Source: Ampullaceana balthica
Taxonomy: Eukaryota > Mollusca > Gastropoda > Lymnaeidae
Direction: 5' to 3'
Length of the DNA stretch: 64,000 nucleotides
NCBI GenBank assembly: GCA_944989445.1
Contig: CALYLW010000437.1
Coordinates: forward strand, 1-64,000
Shown here: positions 42,906 through 54,900 of the stretch, piece after piece
Layout of the letters: every line of letters starts with the position of its first letter
How positions within the stretch are numbered: position 1 is the stretch's first letter
Made by a program: the position numbers and the translations under genes
Notes under the pieces: generated by a model
Database searches by the model: none
What the model was told of the DNA's origin: nothing
The model's input: the letters and a program-made list of their open reading frames with translations, nothing else

Positions 42906-44115
42906 GGAAGTTCATTCTGGTCTTTAACAAATATACCGTATAATGGATGGAACGAATCGACCCTTTTGCGTTTTTTTTAAATAATGAAACAAAATATTTG
43001 AAATTTTTAATGATAACTATTAATCAAGGAGTAAGAATAATGGAAAGGCCTCTGATGGTTACTTTCAATAGTTTGAGATTCGCTGTCCATATGTTCACAG
43101 TCAAACGCATAGGTTGCTAATCACGCTGTGCCCAATCGCTTTAAAAATGAATATATTGAATCGTTTTATTTGAAGTCTTTAATATTTCATTATTCTTAAA
43201 GGTTGGTCCACAGGTCTCAAATGCTCGCGAGCATTTGAGAGGTGTGGACCAACTTTATGAGAATCCCGTTTCACGATTACTTCCTACTGCTTGTTACAGA
43301 AAATGTATAAAATAATTCGTCCATTGGCGTAGAATATTTTATTCTGAACGTAGATGACCATTTAGTAAGTCTGGTTTTAAATGAGTTTCTAAATTACTAA
43401 GGTTGCAATAAATTTTATAAGCAAGGAGTTCTTGTGTGCATATTTAGCGCTGAATAAATCTTTGTTCTGGGATCAATGGAATAGATCTGCAGTTTAGAGT
43501 TTTTTAAATGAAGATCATTCGGTAGCGCAATCTTTGGACTACATTCCAATCATCTTTACTTTTCTAGGAGTAAAAGGTAATTTTGTACTTACAATTAGTG
43601 TGTCGTTGTGTGTTGCAATTAGTGTGTGTTCCCTCGAGTGTCACAGCTAGTGTATCGTTGGGTTAAGCATTTAGTTATTTTTTGTCCATGTGTGTGCTAT
43701 GCATAGACTGCCTGTGTATGATCCATGTTATGTATACTTAAGTTGATGATGACAAAAGTTTATGTCGTAATACCCTATAATGGATGTAATAAATGAACAT
43801 TTTTAGAGATGTTTTGCAGATAAGGGAACGAAGTTTCCTGTGTCAAAATTTACTTTATTGGCCTCAACGTTAGGGGTTCTTTAGTACCGCCAACAACAAA
43901 CCATTTTTAAAAAAAAAGTTGTAATACAAAACTAGGCGTTACTAGAAATGCTAAACGATTGATGCAAGTCGTTTTATGAACCGGGATAGTAAAAAATTGT
44001 TCAATTAATATTTATCTTTGTTCACTACTGGCCATCTAAAACAAGCACATTTGTCTACTGAAACCTAGAATTGTTGAAAAAGATTTATAATTATGTTGTT
44101 TCTAAAATCCGAATG
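42906..44115. other. AT-rich sequence upstream of the SLC1-like gene
   Basis: No clear exon. A short palindrome at ~43,203-43,255 (TTGGTCCACAGGTCTCAAAT and ATTTGAGAGGTGTGGACCAA) can form a strong hairpin. It may be a tiny MITE or a folded RNA; I cannot tell. Confidence 0.45.
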
Positions 44116-44515
44116 CAGCAGTTATCATCACTGTTAAGTGCACCACAAGTTATCATCACTGTTCAGTGCACCACAAGTTATCATCACTGTTAAGTGCACC
44201 ACAAGTTATCATCACTGTTAAGTGCACCACAAGTTATCATCACTGTTCAGTGCACCACAAGTTATCATCACTGTTAAGTGCACCACAATTTATCATCACT
44301 GTTAAGTGCACCACAAGTTATCATCACTGTTAAGTGCACCACAAGTTATCATCACTGTTAAGTGCACCACAAGTTATCATCACTATTCAGTGCACCACAA
44401 GTTATCATCACTATTCAGTGCACCACAAGTTATCATCACTGTTAAGTGCACCACAAGTTATCATCACTATTCAGTGCACCACAAGTTATCATCACTGTTA
44501 AGTGCACCACAAGTT
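44116..44515. repeat. 28-bp minisatellite, about 14 copies
   Basis: The unit AGTTATCATCACTGTTAAGT plus GCACCACA, with TTCAG/TTAAG variants. It ends just before the candidate first coding exon of the SLC1-like gene. Confidence 0.95.
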
Positions 44516-44521
44516 CCCTAA

Positions 44522-44588
44522 ATGAATTCTGCCAATGCTGAAAGCTACGTCCGAAAAAAGGGAACAGCGGAAAGACCTCATTTAAAAT
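44522..44588 (+). CDS. Candidate first coding exon of the SLC1-like gene
   Basis: ATG at 44,522 (TAA directly upstream in frame) opens MNSANAESYVRKKGTAERPH, followed by LK and a consensus donor AAAT|gtaagt. A short, basic, hydrophilic N-terminus is what SLC1 transporters have before TM1. The exon ends in phase 1, the phase required by the next known exon, but TM1 itself would still be missing. Supported only by position, donor quality and phase. Confidence 0.35.
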
Positions 44589-44755
44589 GTAAGTAAAATC
44601 TACTAAATAGTTAAAGATGGGTGGAAATAAGTTGAAATAGAAGGTGGACGCTCAGTTCGAACTTTACAAAATAAGAATTAAGAATAATGTGTTGTTGTTT
44701 TTTTAATCATTCGTCTCTATTTTCAAAATTATTGAAGCCTTAACATAAGTCTCCG

Positions 44756-45752
44756 AACAACCCCCAAACACCAAAAAAATTATTTCAATCCCACACCCCA
44801 TAATCCACACACACCCACACACCCCCCCCCCAACCAAACACAACACTAACTCACACACAAAAAATCCACCACACCCCCTGTATTTATTATCCCCCCACCC
44901 CCCCCCCCCCACCCCCCCCCCCCCCCCCCCACCCACCCCCAACACAATAAACCCAACCCCCCCCCCCCTATATATTATTAATCCCCATATATATAAATCT
45001 AAATACATCTATCTCTATATATATATATAAACAACAATAACCTTTAAAAAACCCAAACCAAAAAAAAAACCATCAAATTAAAACCTTTTCTTCCACTACT
45101 CCTCCTATCCTAATAAACCCCCCACCATACAAAACAAACCAAAAACTCTCACCCCCCCAACAAAACACCACAAACAAACCCACCCCCCCTCACACAACCC
45201 CCCCCCACCCACAACCCCAACCCTCAAAAAACCAACACCCCCCAACAACCCAAACAAAATCCCCCATCCCCCCCCCCAACCCCAACCAACCATACACTTA
45301 CCTATTTATTCCCCCTAATCCCCCCTCACAAAACAAAATCCCTTACAACAACAAACATATAACCCCCAAATTACATAAAAATAAATAAACCCTCACCAAA
45401 CAAACCCCTAAACATCACATCCCCACCCCCCCCCCCCAATCCCCTCCCCCCCACATATCAAAACCCCCCCCCTCCCCCACCCATACCACCTACCCACTCT
45501 TAAATATTCCTCCCCAAAAACAAACCAATCAAACCAAACATCCCACACTTTTAAAACTCACCCCCCCCCCTCACTCACCCCCCTCCACCCTCCCACCCCA
45601 CCCCCCACTCCCCCCCCCCCTCTACCACCTCAACCAAATAAAACTCTAATTGTGCCCATCCCCCCCCCCTCCCCCCCCCAATCAAATCCCTCCCCACACC
45701 CCCAACAACTAACCCCCCCCCCCCCCCACTTCTTAATAACCCCCCCCCTCCC
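44756..45752. other. Extreme G-depleted, C-homopolymer-rich stretch
   Basis: From 44,881 to 45,651 there is not one G on the + strand, and only three occur between 44,756 and 45,752 (44,880, 45,652 and 45,654). The sequence is A/T/C mixed with C-runs of up to about 20. On the minus strand this is G-run-rich DNA with strong quadruplex potential. It may be real skew or a corrupted consensus. It sits in the expected position of the TM1 exon. Confidence 0.9.
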
Positions 45753-45915
45753 CGTTTTTTCCTTAATCTAAAGGTAGAATCGGCATATAGATCTACTGGT
45801 AAAAATTGAGCAATATTATTTCGGAAATATTTTGAATTTGAATTTCAATTTAAAAAAAATTGAAATGATGTCAGTAAATCTTATGTCATAACGATAACAT
45901 TCTTTTCTACTGTAG

Positions 45916-45990
45916 GTCTTCCAGGCGAGTTGTACATGAGAGTCCTGAAAGTGGTCATCCTGCCTCTGATAGTCTGCACAGTGATAAGTG
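45916..45990 (+). CDS. SLC1-like exon a: TM2
   Basis: Acceptor tctactgtag, donor AGTG|gtaggt, phase 1 to 1. It reads GLPGELYMRVLKVVILPL and ends IVCTVISG. The open frame continues through the following 36-bp repeats, but the family alignment resumes only at 48,540. Confidence 0.9.
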
Positions 45991-48900
45991 GTAGGTCATT
46001 TCTATGTGTCTCTACAGTGATAAGTGGCAGGTCATTTCTATGTGTCTCTACAGTGATAAGTGGTAGGTCATTTCTATGTGTCTCTACAGTGATAAGTGGT
46101 AGGTCATTTCTATGTGTCTCTACAGTGATAAGTGACAGGTCATTTCTATGTGTCTCTACAGTGATAAGTGGCAGGTCATTTCTATGTGTCTCTACAGTGA
46201 TAAGTGGCAGGTCATTTCTATGTGTCTCTACAGTGATAAGTGGTAGGTCATTTCTATGTGTCTCTACAGTGATAAGTGACAGGTCATTTCTATGTGTCTC
46301 TACAGTGATAAGTGGCAGGTCATTTCTATGTGTCTCTACAGTGATAAGTGGCAGGTCATTTCTATGTGTCTCTACAGTGATAAGTGGCAGGTCATTTCTA
46401 TGTGTCTCTACAGTGATAAGTGGCAGGTCATTTCTATGTGTCTCTACAGTGATAAGTGGTAGGTCATTTCTATGTGTCTCTACAGTGATAAGTGGTAGGT
46501 CATTTCTATGTGTCTCTACAGTGATAAGTGGTAGGTCATTTCTATGTGTCTCTACAGTGATAAGTGGTAGGTCATTTCTATGTGTCTCTACAGTGATAAG
46601 TGGTAGGTCATTTCTATGTGTCTCTACAGTGATAAGTGGTAGGTCATTTCTATGTGTCTCTACAGTGATAAGTGGCAGGTCATTTCTATGTGTCTCTATA
46701 GAGATAAGTGGTAGGTCATTTCTATGTGTCTCTACAGTGATAAGTGGTAGGTCATTTCTATGTGTCTCTACAGTGATAAGTGGTAGGTCATTTCTATGTA
46801 TCTCTACAGTGATAAGTGGCAGGTCATTTCTATGTGTCTCTACAGTGATAAGTGGTAGGTCATTTCTATGTGTCTCTACAGTGATAAGTGGTAGGTCCTT
46901 TTAAAGCAAAATTATGTGTGTCTCTTGTTAAAGTGTGATAGCGTCACAATAGATTAAATTCTAATATATTTGAAGCCCCATAACTATTGCCCCGGTCTAC
47001 GAAGAAACCCGTTAACAAATAAATCGTCTTAAAAGTTATAATATAGATCTCGATATATACTTTGGGTTGCGGTAACATTAGTTCTCACACAATCCCACAT
47101 ACGTATTATTATTAAATATGCAGTACATCTGTGAAAAATATTCTTGTTATTTAAAATCATACGGTAACGGAATAATAGTTTCCTTTTAGGTTTTTTTTTA
47201 AATCCCTTATGTTAACTTCACCGTCTTGACGTGGGCTCGCGGTCGAGCTGAAAAACAAAAGTCAACAATTACACACTTCCCGTGATGCTATCGAGCTGAA
47301 ATTTTGCACAAAGACTCGTGTCACCTAAGAATGAATTGTATCAAAATTTCAGATCGATCAAATGTACCGTATTTAAATTAATACATTTTAGTGTATCTCT
47401 ATGTAACTCTACGTAGCCGTCTGCTATTGTTGACAACCACGTTTCACTGGAGTTCACTCCAGCCATCGATGACCACATCCCCGTGTTTTACAGGGGAGTT
47501 CAGTCAGTTTCAGTCTGTAAATGTTTTTCGCGCGGTGCATATTATATTGCACATAATCAATAATTTTAATTATGTCTCATATAGCAGGGATTTATAGTAA
47601 AAAAAATTTGTTTATACGGGTTTTTTTATTCTTGGATGCACTCAAGGAGCAAAGAAATATGGGAATACCTGAAGGCAATTTCAGCCGTATGATCAATCTT
47701 TTAGGTAGTTGACTCAGACTGATGTTAGATACAGAACATTATAAATGAAGTGTGTTTTTTTCTCAAAGTTTGGATGTTTCTTAATAATGTAAGTTTGATT
47801 ACAATCAGAATGGGCTGGATAGCGAAGTCAATAGTGCGCTCGCCTCACAAGCTGAGGGGTGTGAGATCTAGCCCACTTTGAAGCCACAATAAAAATGTTG
47901 ATGAATGACTATCGCTAAAATGTCCTCCGCTGACCTGGAGAAGAGATGGACGCCGCCAATGTCTACCACGCCCCGAGAAATTCTAATAGAAACATTAGAA
48001 ACCCCTACGACCACGATGTTATTGGACACAAAACACACCCAAAAAAAAACAATCAGAAGGATCATAAACCAACGAGTTTGAAAGAATTGTTGTTTTTTGT
48101 TTGTTTTGTTTTTTAGAAATTCATCAACTCTTTTATAATATCAAACTCTTGTTGTGTTGCCTTATTCACAATAATGTTTCATGTCTCTGAAATTTTAAAT
48201 AATTCTTACTGGTAATCAAGTTATTTATGAAGTAGGAGAGCATAACTCGTTTTTTGTTTGGCTACATTTAAGCAATGTAAGTGAAGAAATAAATATTAAA
48301 TGAATAATGAGAAATTAAAATTTTAAAATATAAAAAATTAGACCAGATTCAATACATGTTATTTATTACTCTTTTGGAATCATCATTTATGGGTGAAATG
48401 TGTATGGTTTTTCTAGCATTTGAACCTATAAGAACATGTACATGTTGATTTGTTAAACTATGTCAAGCCCAAAATGTAAAAAACTGTCGACTGTTTTCTA
48501 TTGTTGCCACCCACTGATTTATGTCGTGTGTATCTGAAGGTACAGCCAGCACGGAAGCGTCGTCAAGCGGTAGGATCGGTCTCGTTGCCATCAGCTACAT
48601 CATCTTGACCAATGCCTTGTGCGGTGTGTTTGGTTTGGTTCTTTGCCTTCTTGTTAAGCCAGGTTAGTCAGGATCAATGTTCCCTTTAAGCTGCGCGGTT
48701 GCGCGGCCGCGCAGACATGTGACTACCGCGCAGTAAATTTTGTAAAAAGAATAAATCACAAAAAATTACACTGAGCAACTTTGCACACGAGTTTTTTTCT
48801 CTTTGCACACGGACCAACGAACCTTAGAGGGAAGATTGGTCAGGATCCTCTTAATTGTTGACTTATGAGCCTCACACCAACCCCATCAAGTATTTGTATA

Positions 48901-51900
48901 GCAAACGAGGCCCCACAGAAAACTGGGTACACGAGAGACTGTTTCACTACAACACCACATCAACAATTTTGTTTCACCCAGCACCTAATCAACAACTTTT
49001 TTTCAATCCAACACCACATCAACAACTTTGTTTCACTCCAACACCACATCAACAACCTTGTTTCACCCCAATACCACATCAACAACTTTGTTTCACTCCA
49101 ATACCACATCAACAACTTTGTTTCACTCCAATACCACATCAACATCTTTGTTTCACTCCAATACAACATCAACAACTTTGTTTCACTCAAATACCATATC
49201 AACAAGCATTCTTAAAAATATTTGATCGTCTTATTAAATCTGATCCTCTTGGTTCATTTACAAAGGTAACTTGGTATTTCAAAAACAATGAAATTCGACA
49301 ATTATTTCGTAAATTTGAAATAAGAATATATATGTGTAACACTCACTAGAGTTTTTAGTGAAATACACAAATTTGTTGAAAGAATACTAAATAGTTTATC
49401 GATTAGAAATGGCTAGGTATTAAGAGTTGTTGAACTGTTTGTCGATTAGGTTCTGTAGCTGGCCAAAATGATAAACTGATCACGCTGGACACGAAGAATC
49501 TTCAGACAGTTGATATTTTGACAGACTTTATACGGTAAATTATGTTTAACTTGTGCAGTTCATTCATGAACCACTGGTTACATTCTTACATTAACAGCTG
49601 TCTCAAAAGATTCAAACACCCGATAGGATGATAAGTGTCCAATAACTTAAGTGGCATTTGCGTGTCTTATACTATCTTTGGGGCCGTCCACAAAGTACGT
49701 CACGCTCCAGAGGGGGGGAGGGGGTGTAAGAAAGTGTGACACTTTTTGACAGGGGGAGTGGGGTCCCGCCATGTGTGACTTCACGGTGTTTTATATTAAA
49801 TTTTAATTATTTTGTTAATAAAAAAAACATTTTTGTTCGAAAGTGCGACGTACTTTGGGGGGGGGGTCCAGTGGCGGATTTAGGTTTGTCTGCGTGGGGG
49901 GGCGACGAGAATTTCAGGGGGCACCGCAAATTTTTTTTTAATTCATTCACTTACTGCAAATATTTCTAGGTGCTGAAATAAAATTCATTTGTCTAAATTG
50001 CTGGTTCTGCAATGAAGGTTAGAAATTCGATATGAGATTCACTCTTATTGCTATATTTTATGTTGAAAAAAACATTTCTGCTCACTTTAAATGTGAGATT
50101 TACTCTAATAAGTTTTCATCTTAAGAGACTGCTGCAGTCTTAAATATGAAATCTAAAGTGTTTTGTTTATGTTACATACATTTTCAGTTGCCCTGTGGCA
50201 ACTTGCTAGACAAAAAGTAACAACTAGTCTTAAGTAGATATGGTTAATCAATTGAATTTATGAAAATGGTAGTTAATTTGGGAGCTATTATTTGTGACAA
50301 AATCTAATTTCTCATAATCCTTTGTGTTCACTTTCAATTGCTGAATATCATAGCAGACTTTAACATAGAAAACTCAGCATAATATGTTTATAGTCTTTGG
50401 GCTAAATAAAACATCTAAAATGTTTTGATAATGAGATAGAATTTAATTTTAAAAAATTGTATATGCCTCCAATAGTTTGTTGTACTATCTGCAAGATGAC
50501 TCTTCAGTTTGTTCAGCTTGCTATAAATAGCAGTGACAGTAACTCAAACAAATGACTAAGTGTTAAATAAAATAAGCTGCGTTGATCATTCAAAGTACAT
50601 TATTTAATATAATGTTTGTTTACATCAAACCATTGCAATAAATCTCTTCAATATATAAACCATTTCTTTATATTCAGGTGAGTAATAGGTCACAAATGCA
50701 AACAAAATATAATGTATTTAAAAAAATGTTAATAATTAATAAAAGGCCTAAATAGTTAAAGAAATCATTTATCATATATATATTATATGCATATATCATA
50801 TGTAGGATAAAAAGATGACAGTAAATTATGAATTTAGTTCCAAAGAAAACAACTTATTTTTTTTTCTAATAAAATTATAAGAGCTACTGTTTTTAGTTCT
50901 TGTAATAGTTTTCTATCTGAAAGAATGAAATGAGAATTTTAGCTGGCAAAATAGTTCAGTTTAAGACCAGGTAATCTGATGCTACAAATAATGAAAAACA
51001 CAGAGACTTTGGTGGAGCAGATTGGTCAGGATTAGTAACACACACACAAAGAGCGCCAATAATATTATACTTATAAATAAACTAAACAATTTACTTCAGA
51101 ATTTAAAAGAATAAATTTTCATTGGAAGTTTGGTGAACATCAAACTTTGGGAAAATCAATGAACTTTACACAAACAATGATTTTAAGTTCCTTAAATAAA
51201 CATTTAAAACAAGAATGCAGGACTAAACACAGACCATGGATAAGCATAGGACGCAATATTCTTCTGTATAGAAGGAGCGTCTGAAACAGATAAGATAAGA
51301 TAAGAAAGAGCCGTGAGCCCTATATAAATTGCTTTCTACGGGATTTCATTGAAGCAAAACGATGTATCGTTGATTCAAAGTCAACGTTCTCAGCTAGATC
51401 ACATTCAATTGAAATTAATGCCAATCCAGACAGACGTTCGTTTGTCATTGTTGAGCGCAAATAATTTTTGATAGGTTTCAATCTACTGAAACTTCTTTCA
51501 GCAGTAGCACTGCTAACAGGAAGTGTCAAGTAAATTTTATAAAGTATTGACAAATTAGGGAGACCTGATGCCATTGGTTTTTCAGTCAAGAATTGCTGAA
51601 CCTTTATAAGTTGTAGTTCACTAGATAATAATATACATATTGGTGCATACAAATCTTTGAAGGTGTCATATTCTACGATTGCTTCTTCAAGGTTAATGTT
51701 GTGTTAGTAAATTTTGCCTAAACTTTGAAAAGAATCTTTATTTTCTTCCGACATTTGTGATGGATCAATACAATAGAAATAAGTAACTGTGATCCAAAAG
51801 TCATTATTTCGATCATCTATTTGTGTTACAAGTGTATCCATGATAGTGAAGAACGTTTCAGATTTAAAGCGTGTGGTTGGATCATCAGCCATTTTATCTC

Positions 51901-54900
51901 TGCTAAGTTCGCCTGCCATGCTTTTCTTTTTTGCAATTCGCTTTTCTTTAAATTCTGTTTTAACATCTAGTTTGGAACAATTTTCGTTAATAAATGATTT
52001 AACATCTACATTCAGAATTTCAAAAGCTTCATCGCTTCTCATTTCAATAAACTTATTTCTTCGAACATCGATCAATTGTTTTGCAAAGGCGTTGCAAGTA
52101 GTTTGATGACGCGAAATAACTTTTGTACAAATTATAGCATCAGAAAAACAGAAGAATATTTTGTTATTTAACCAGAAAGTCCCATGGCTTCTGCTCTGAC
52201 ATTTGCTTTTACTCTGTTGATTCCCCTGAATCAAGCGTGGCTAGAATAGCCAACAACTGCATGAACTGTATGCTTACGGCTTGCACATCTTGTATCAGAA
52301 AGTCGTTTCAGACTGTTGATTCATGTTGAGATTTCTGGTGTCCTTTAAGAGTATGTAGACATGGGAAACTAGACGTAAGGAATACATACAACCTTAAAGC
52401 TGTGCCAAAAACAACTGTACATCACTGTTTACAGACATTGCTTCCATAGTAGCAAAATTCAAAACATGGGCACAACAATTAGGTGAACGTTTCTTTATTT
52501 GAGTTTGAAGGCCACTCTTAATCTAGTGTATGCCTGTCCTCGACAGAGTGTGAAATCAATGTTTCGCTTTTGTAGTTCCGTTGAAATCTTCTCAGCAAAT
52601 GCGGCAGCATTTTTTTTAACGTCCCACAACCAGTGGTCGTACGGGGTTCCAATGTTTCCATTAGAACTTACTAGGGGCGGGCTTGGTAGACCTTGGTGGG
52701 CGCCCCACCATCTCCCTTCCAGGTCAGCGGAGAACTTTCTTAGCGTTAGTCCTTCCATTTTTATTGTGGCTTTATCGTGGGCTAGATCCCACGCCCCTCA
52801 GCTTGTGGGGCGAGCGCACAAAAAAAATTAACGTAAAGAAACTGACATCTTTTCTAGATATATCAATGGTTGAATCAATAATTAAAGAAAAGAATTGTGC
52901 AGACTTAACTTCATTATCAATTGTCGCCGATAATTCAGATGCAAGTGATTGATTTAAGCCATATAGTACAGTTTCATCATTTGAAATACGATATTTAGCA
53001 AGCAGTTTGGTGTTGATTAGAAGTTTCGTGTTTAGCAATATTTTTTTCTGCTCTTGTGACACATTTTTAGTGTTCATCGAGGGCGTCTTTAGGGGGCGCC
53101 ATTTTAGACCCAACAGGGGCGCGGGGGGGCAAGCCGCCCCCCCTGCCCTATAGCTAAATCCGCCACTGGGGGGGTCCGAAATTTGTGCCAGTTTGTCAGT
53201 TTGTGACAGGGGGAGGGGGGAGTTAAAAATGGTCAAATATAGCGTTACGTACTTTATGGACGGCCCCTTTGATTTATTTTATTTATTTATTTTTTTGTTC
53301 TTTTAAAATACTTTTTAAGAGTATGGAGGTCATAGCTTTGATGAACTGAAATACATAGAATTATATCTTTTATAAATAAGTATCAGCAGTCAGCAGCTGT
53401 AGTTTATATTTGGGTAGTGTGAATAATATCCATTTTATTTAATAACGCCGAATACAACCAGATATAATATAATAGAAACAATGTACATAACCCATCAACG
53501 TCACAAGACTCAATTTGTAAGTCAGGAATGACAATTTCATTGTGCTTTGGGTAAATTGTGTAATTCAGGGTTGAGGCTTAAATTGTGCACTAAGCTTTTA
53601 TAAAAGATGGCAGCATACTTGGCACACATACAATAAATATTAAAGGCATAACTTTATATTTCATCGTAAGCCACTCTATAAAAAAGCATTAGCTTAACCA
53701 TATTATGTTTTTTTAATGAAATTCTTATCCAATCAAAACCTTTGTTAGCAATATTTTCCCAGACAATATCGTCGGAGCGACTCTGCAACTAACACAGACT
53801 AAATACACGGAACTGTTGTCTACAGAACTACACAATGTCTCGGGGACACTTGTCAACGTGACAGTCAAGAACCTGTCCAAATCTCTGGGTACTGCGCCTG
53901 GCACAAATATCTTAGGTAAAATAATTAATATAGGTATCATCACTTTTAAATAGGTAATTTTATTTGGCCATATTTTAGTTAAACGAATATGAAACAAATC
54001 ATTATAACATTTAGTTAAATCATATCAAAGTTAAAATACTTGATATATTAACTCTTTGTCCGGTAACGTTAAAATATTTCATATAATAGGTAAACATGTA
54101 AACCCAGTAAATTTGACCAACATCTTTAAAATTTGTTTAAATCTTAAGTTATCAAAAGATTTTATTACATCTTAGATCTTGTCTTATTTTATCTTATCTT
54201 ATAGCCTCTAAAATACTACTAGTTTCCGTCTTAAGGGGCACGGTGGTCGAGTGGCATGCGCGCTCGACTGGCGTACCGATGGTCACGGGTTCGAATCCCC
54301 GTGAAGGATTTGTTCCCGGGGCCTAGGGCGTCCCTGAGTCCACCCAGCTCCGAATGGGTCTAACATTAGTTAGGGAAATAAAGGCGGCTGGGTAACGCGT
54401 GTAAACCTTATAGCCGTGACCCGTGAACGCTGCATCATTTGCCAACAGACCGGCATGGTCTTCTGCACAGAAGGAGCATCTGTAAAGATTAGATCTATAT
54501 AGATCTAATAACGTTGTTATAGGCCGATTGCTAATTGTTTGTTCAAAAAGTACTGGTTTTATATAACCTATTAGACATTATTATTTAAATGATACTGTAT
54601 CTTTGTGATAGTAAACATCTTTGTTAAAAAAATATGTCATTGCGATGATCACCATCACTTTTATGTTAAATATCACTATAAGAGTAAACATTACTGTGAA
54701 TCAAAATATTAATTCCTTATCTTATATTATCTTTATAGACACTGATACTATACAGAAGATTATTGAGTCCTACACTTATCCATGGTTTATGTCTAGTTTC
54801 GCATCTTTATTACAGTTTTAAATGTTAACAGAGTATTTTGATAGAAAACATCGCATTAAGGACAGTAGCACATCAATAACAAAGATAACGAGCATTTAAA

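Larger units (their letters stand above)
49869..53168 (-). mobile_element. hAT transposon with broken transposase, 8-bp duplication
   Basis: The ends CAGTGGCGGATTTAGG and TAAATCCGCCACTG are flanked by GGGGGGTC on both sides (49,861-49,868 and 53,169-53,176). The minus strand encodes a ZMYM1-like hAT transposase in pieces: NVSQEQKKILLNTKLLIN and SLIIDSTIDISRKDVSFF (~52,830-53,080), CCAHVLNFATMEA (~52,435-52,480, the conserved 'C.AH.LNL' block), a middle part at 51,704-52,234, and the C-terminal dimerisation domain with SSATAERSFSRLKPIKNYLR (~51,460-51,520). About 100 residues between DVSFF and CCAHVLNFA are missing. A SINE-like element sits exactly at that gap, and stops and frameshifts are present elsewhere. 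Confidence 0.92.
49680..53267. mobile_element. Palindromic MITE split by a hAT insertion
   Basis: The left part (49,680-49,868) begins GGGGCCGTCCACAAAGTACG and the right part (53,169-53,267) ends CGTACTTTATGGACGGCCCC. TTT flanks both sides (49,677-49,679 and 53,268-53,270). Together the two parts match the complete copies at 25,655 and 34,744. The hAT at 49,869-53,168 separates them. Confidence 0.9.

Noticed and set aside
44703..45293. Glycine-rich minus-strand frames
   Set aside because: Translation of the G-run-rich complement of the G-depleted stretch; no protein signature.
45991..46904. Extension of the SLC1-like TM2 exon into a 324-codon frame
   Set aside because: Beyond 45,990 it is the 36-bp array. 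The SLC1 alignment continues at 48,540 in matching phase, so the array is most likely intronic.
48855..49349. 164-codon frame with TPHQQLCF repeats
   Set aside because: 30-bp minisatellite; no homology or splice logic, and it lies in an SLC1-like intron.
53761..53915. Exon d starting at 53,761 after TTTTCCCAG
   Set aside because: It gives a plausible local frame but does not join exon c in phase. The acceptor at 53,748 restores the conserved RNIFPDN sequence.
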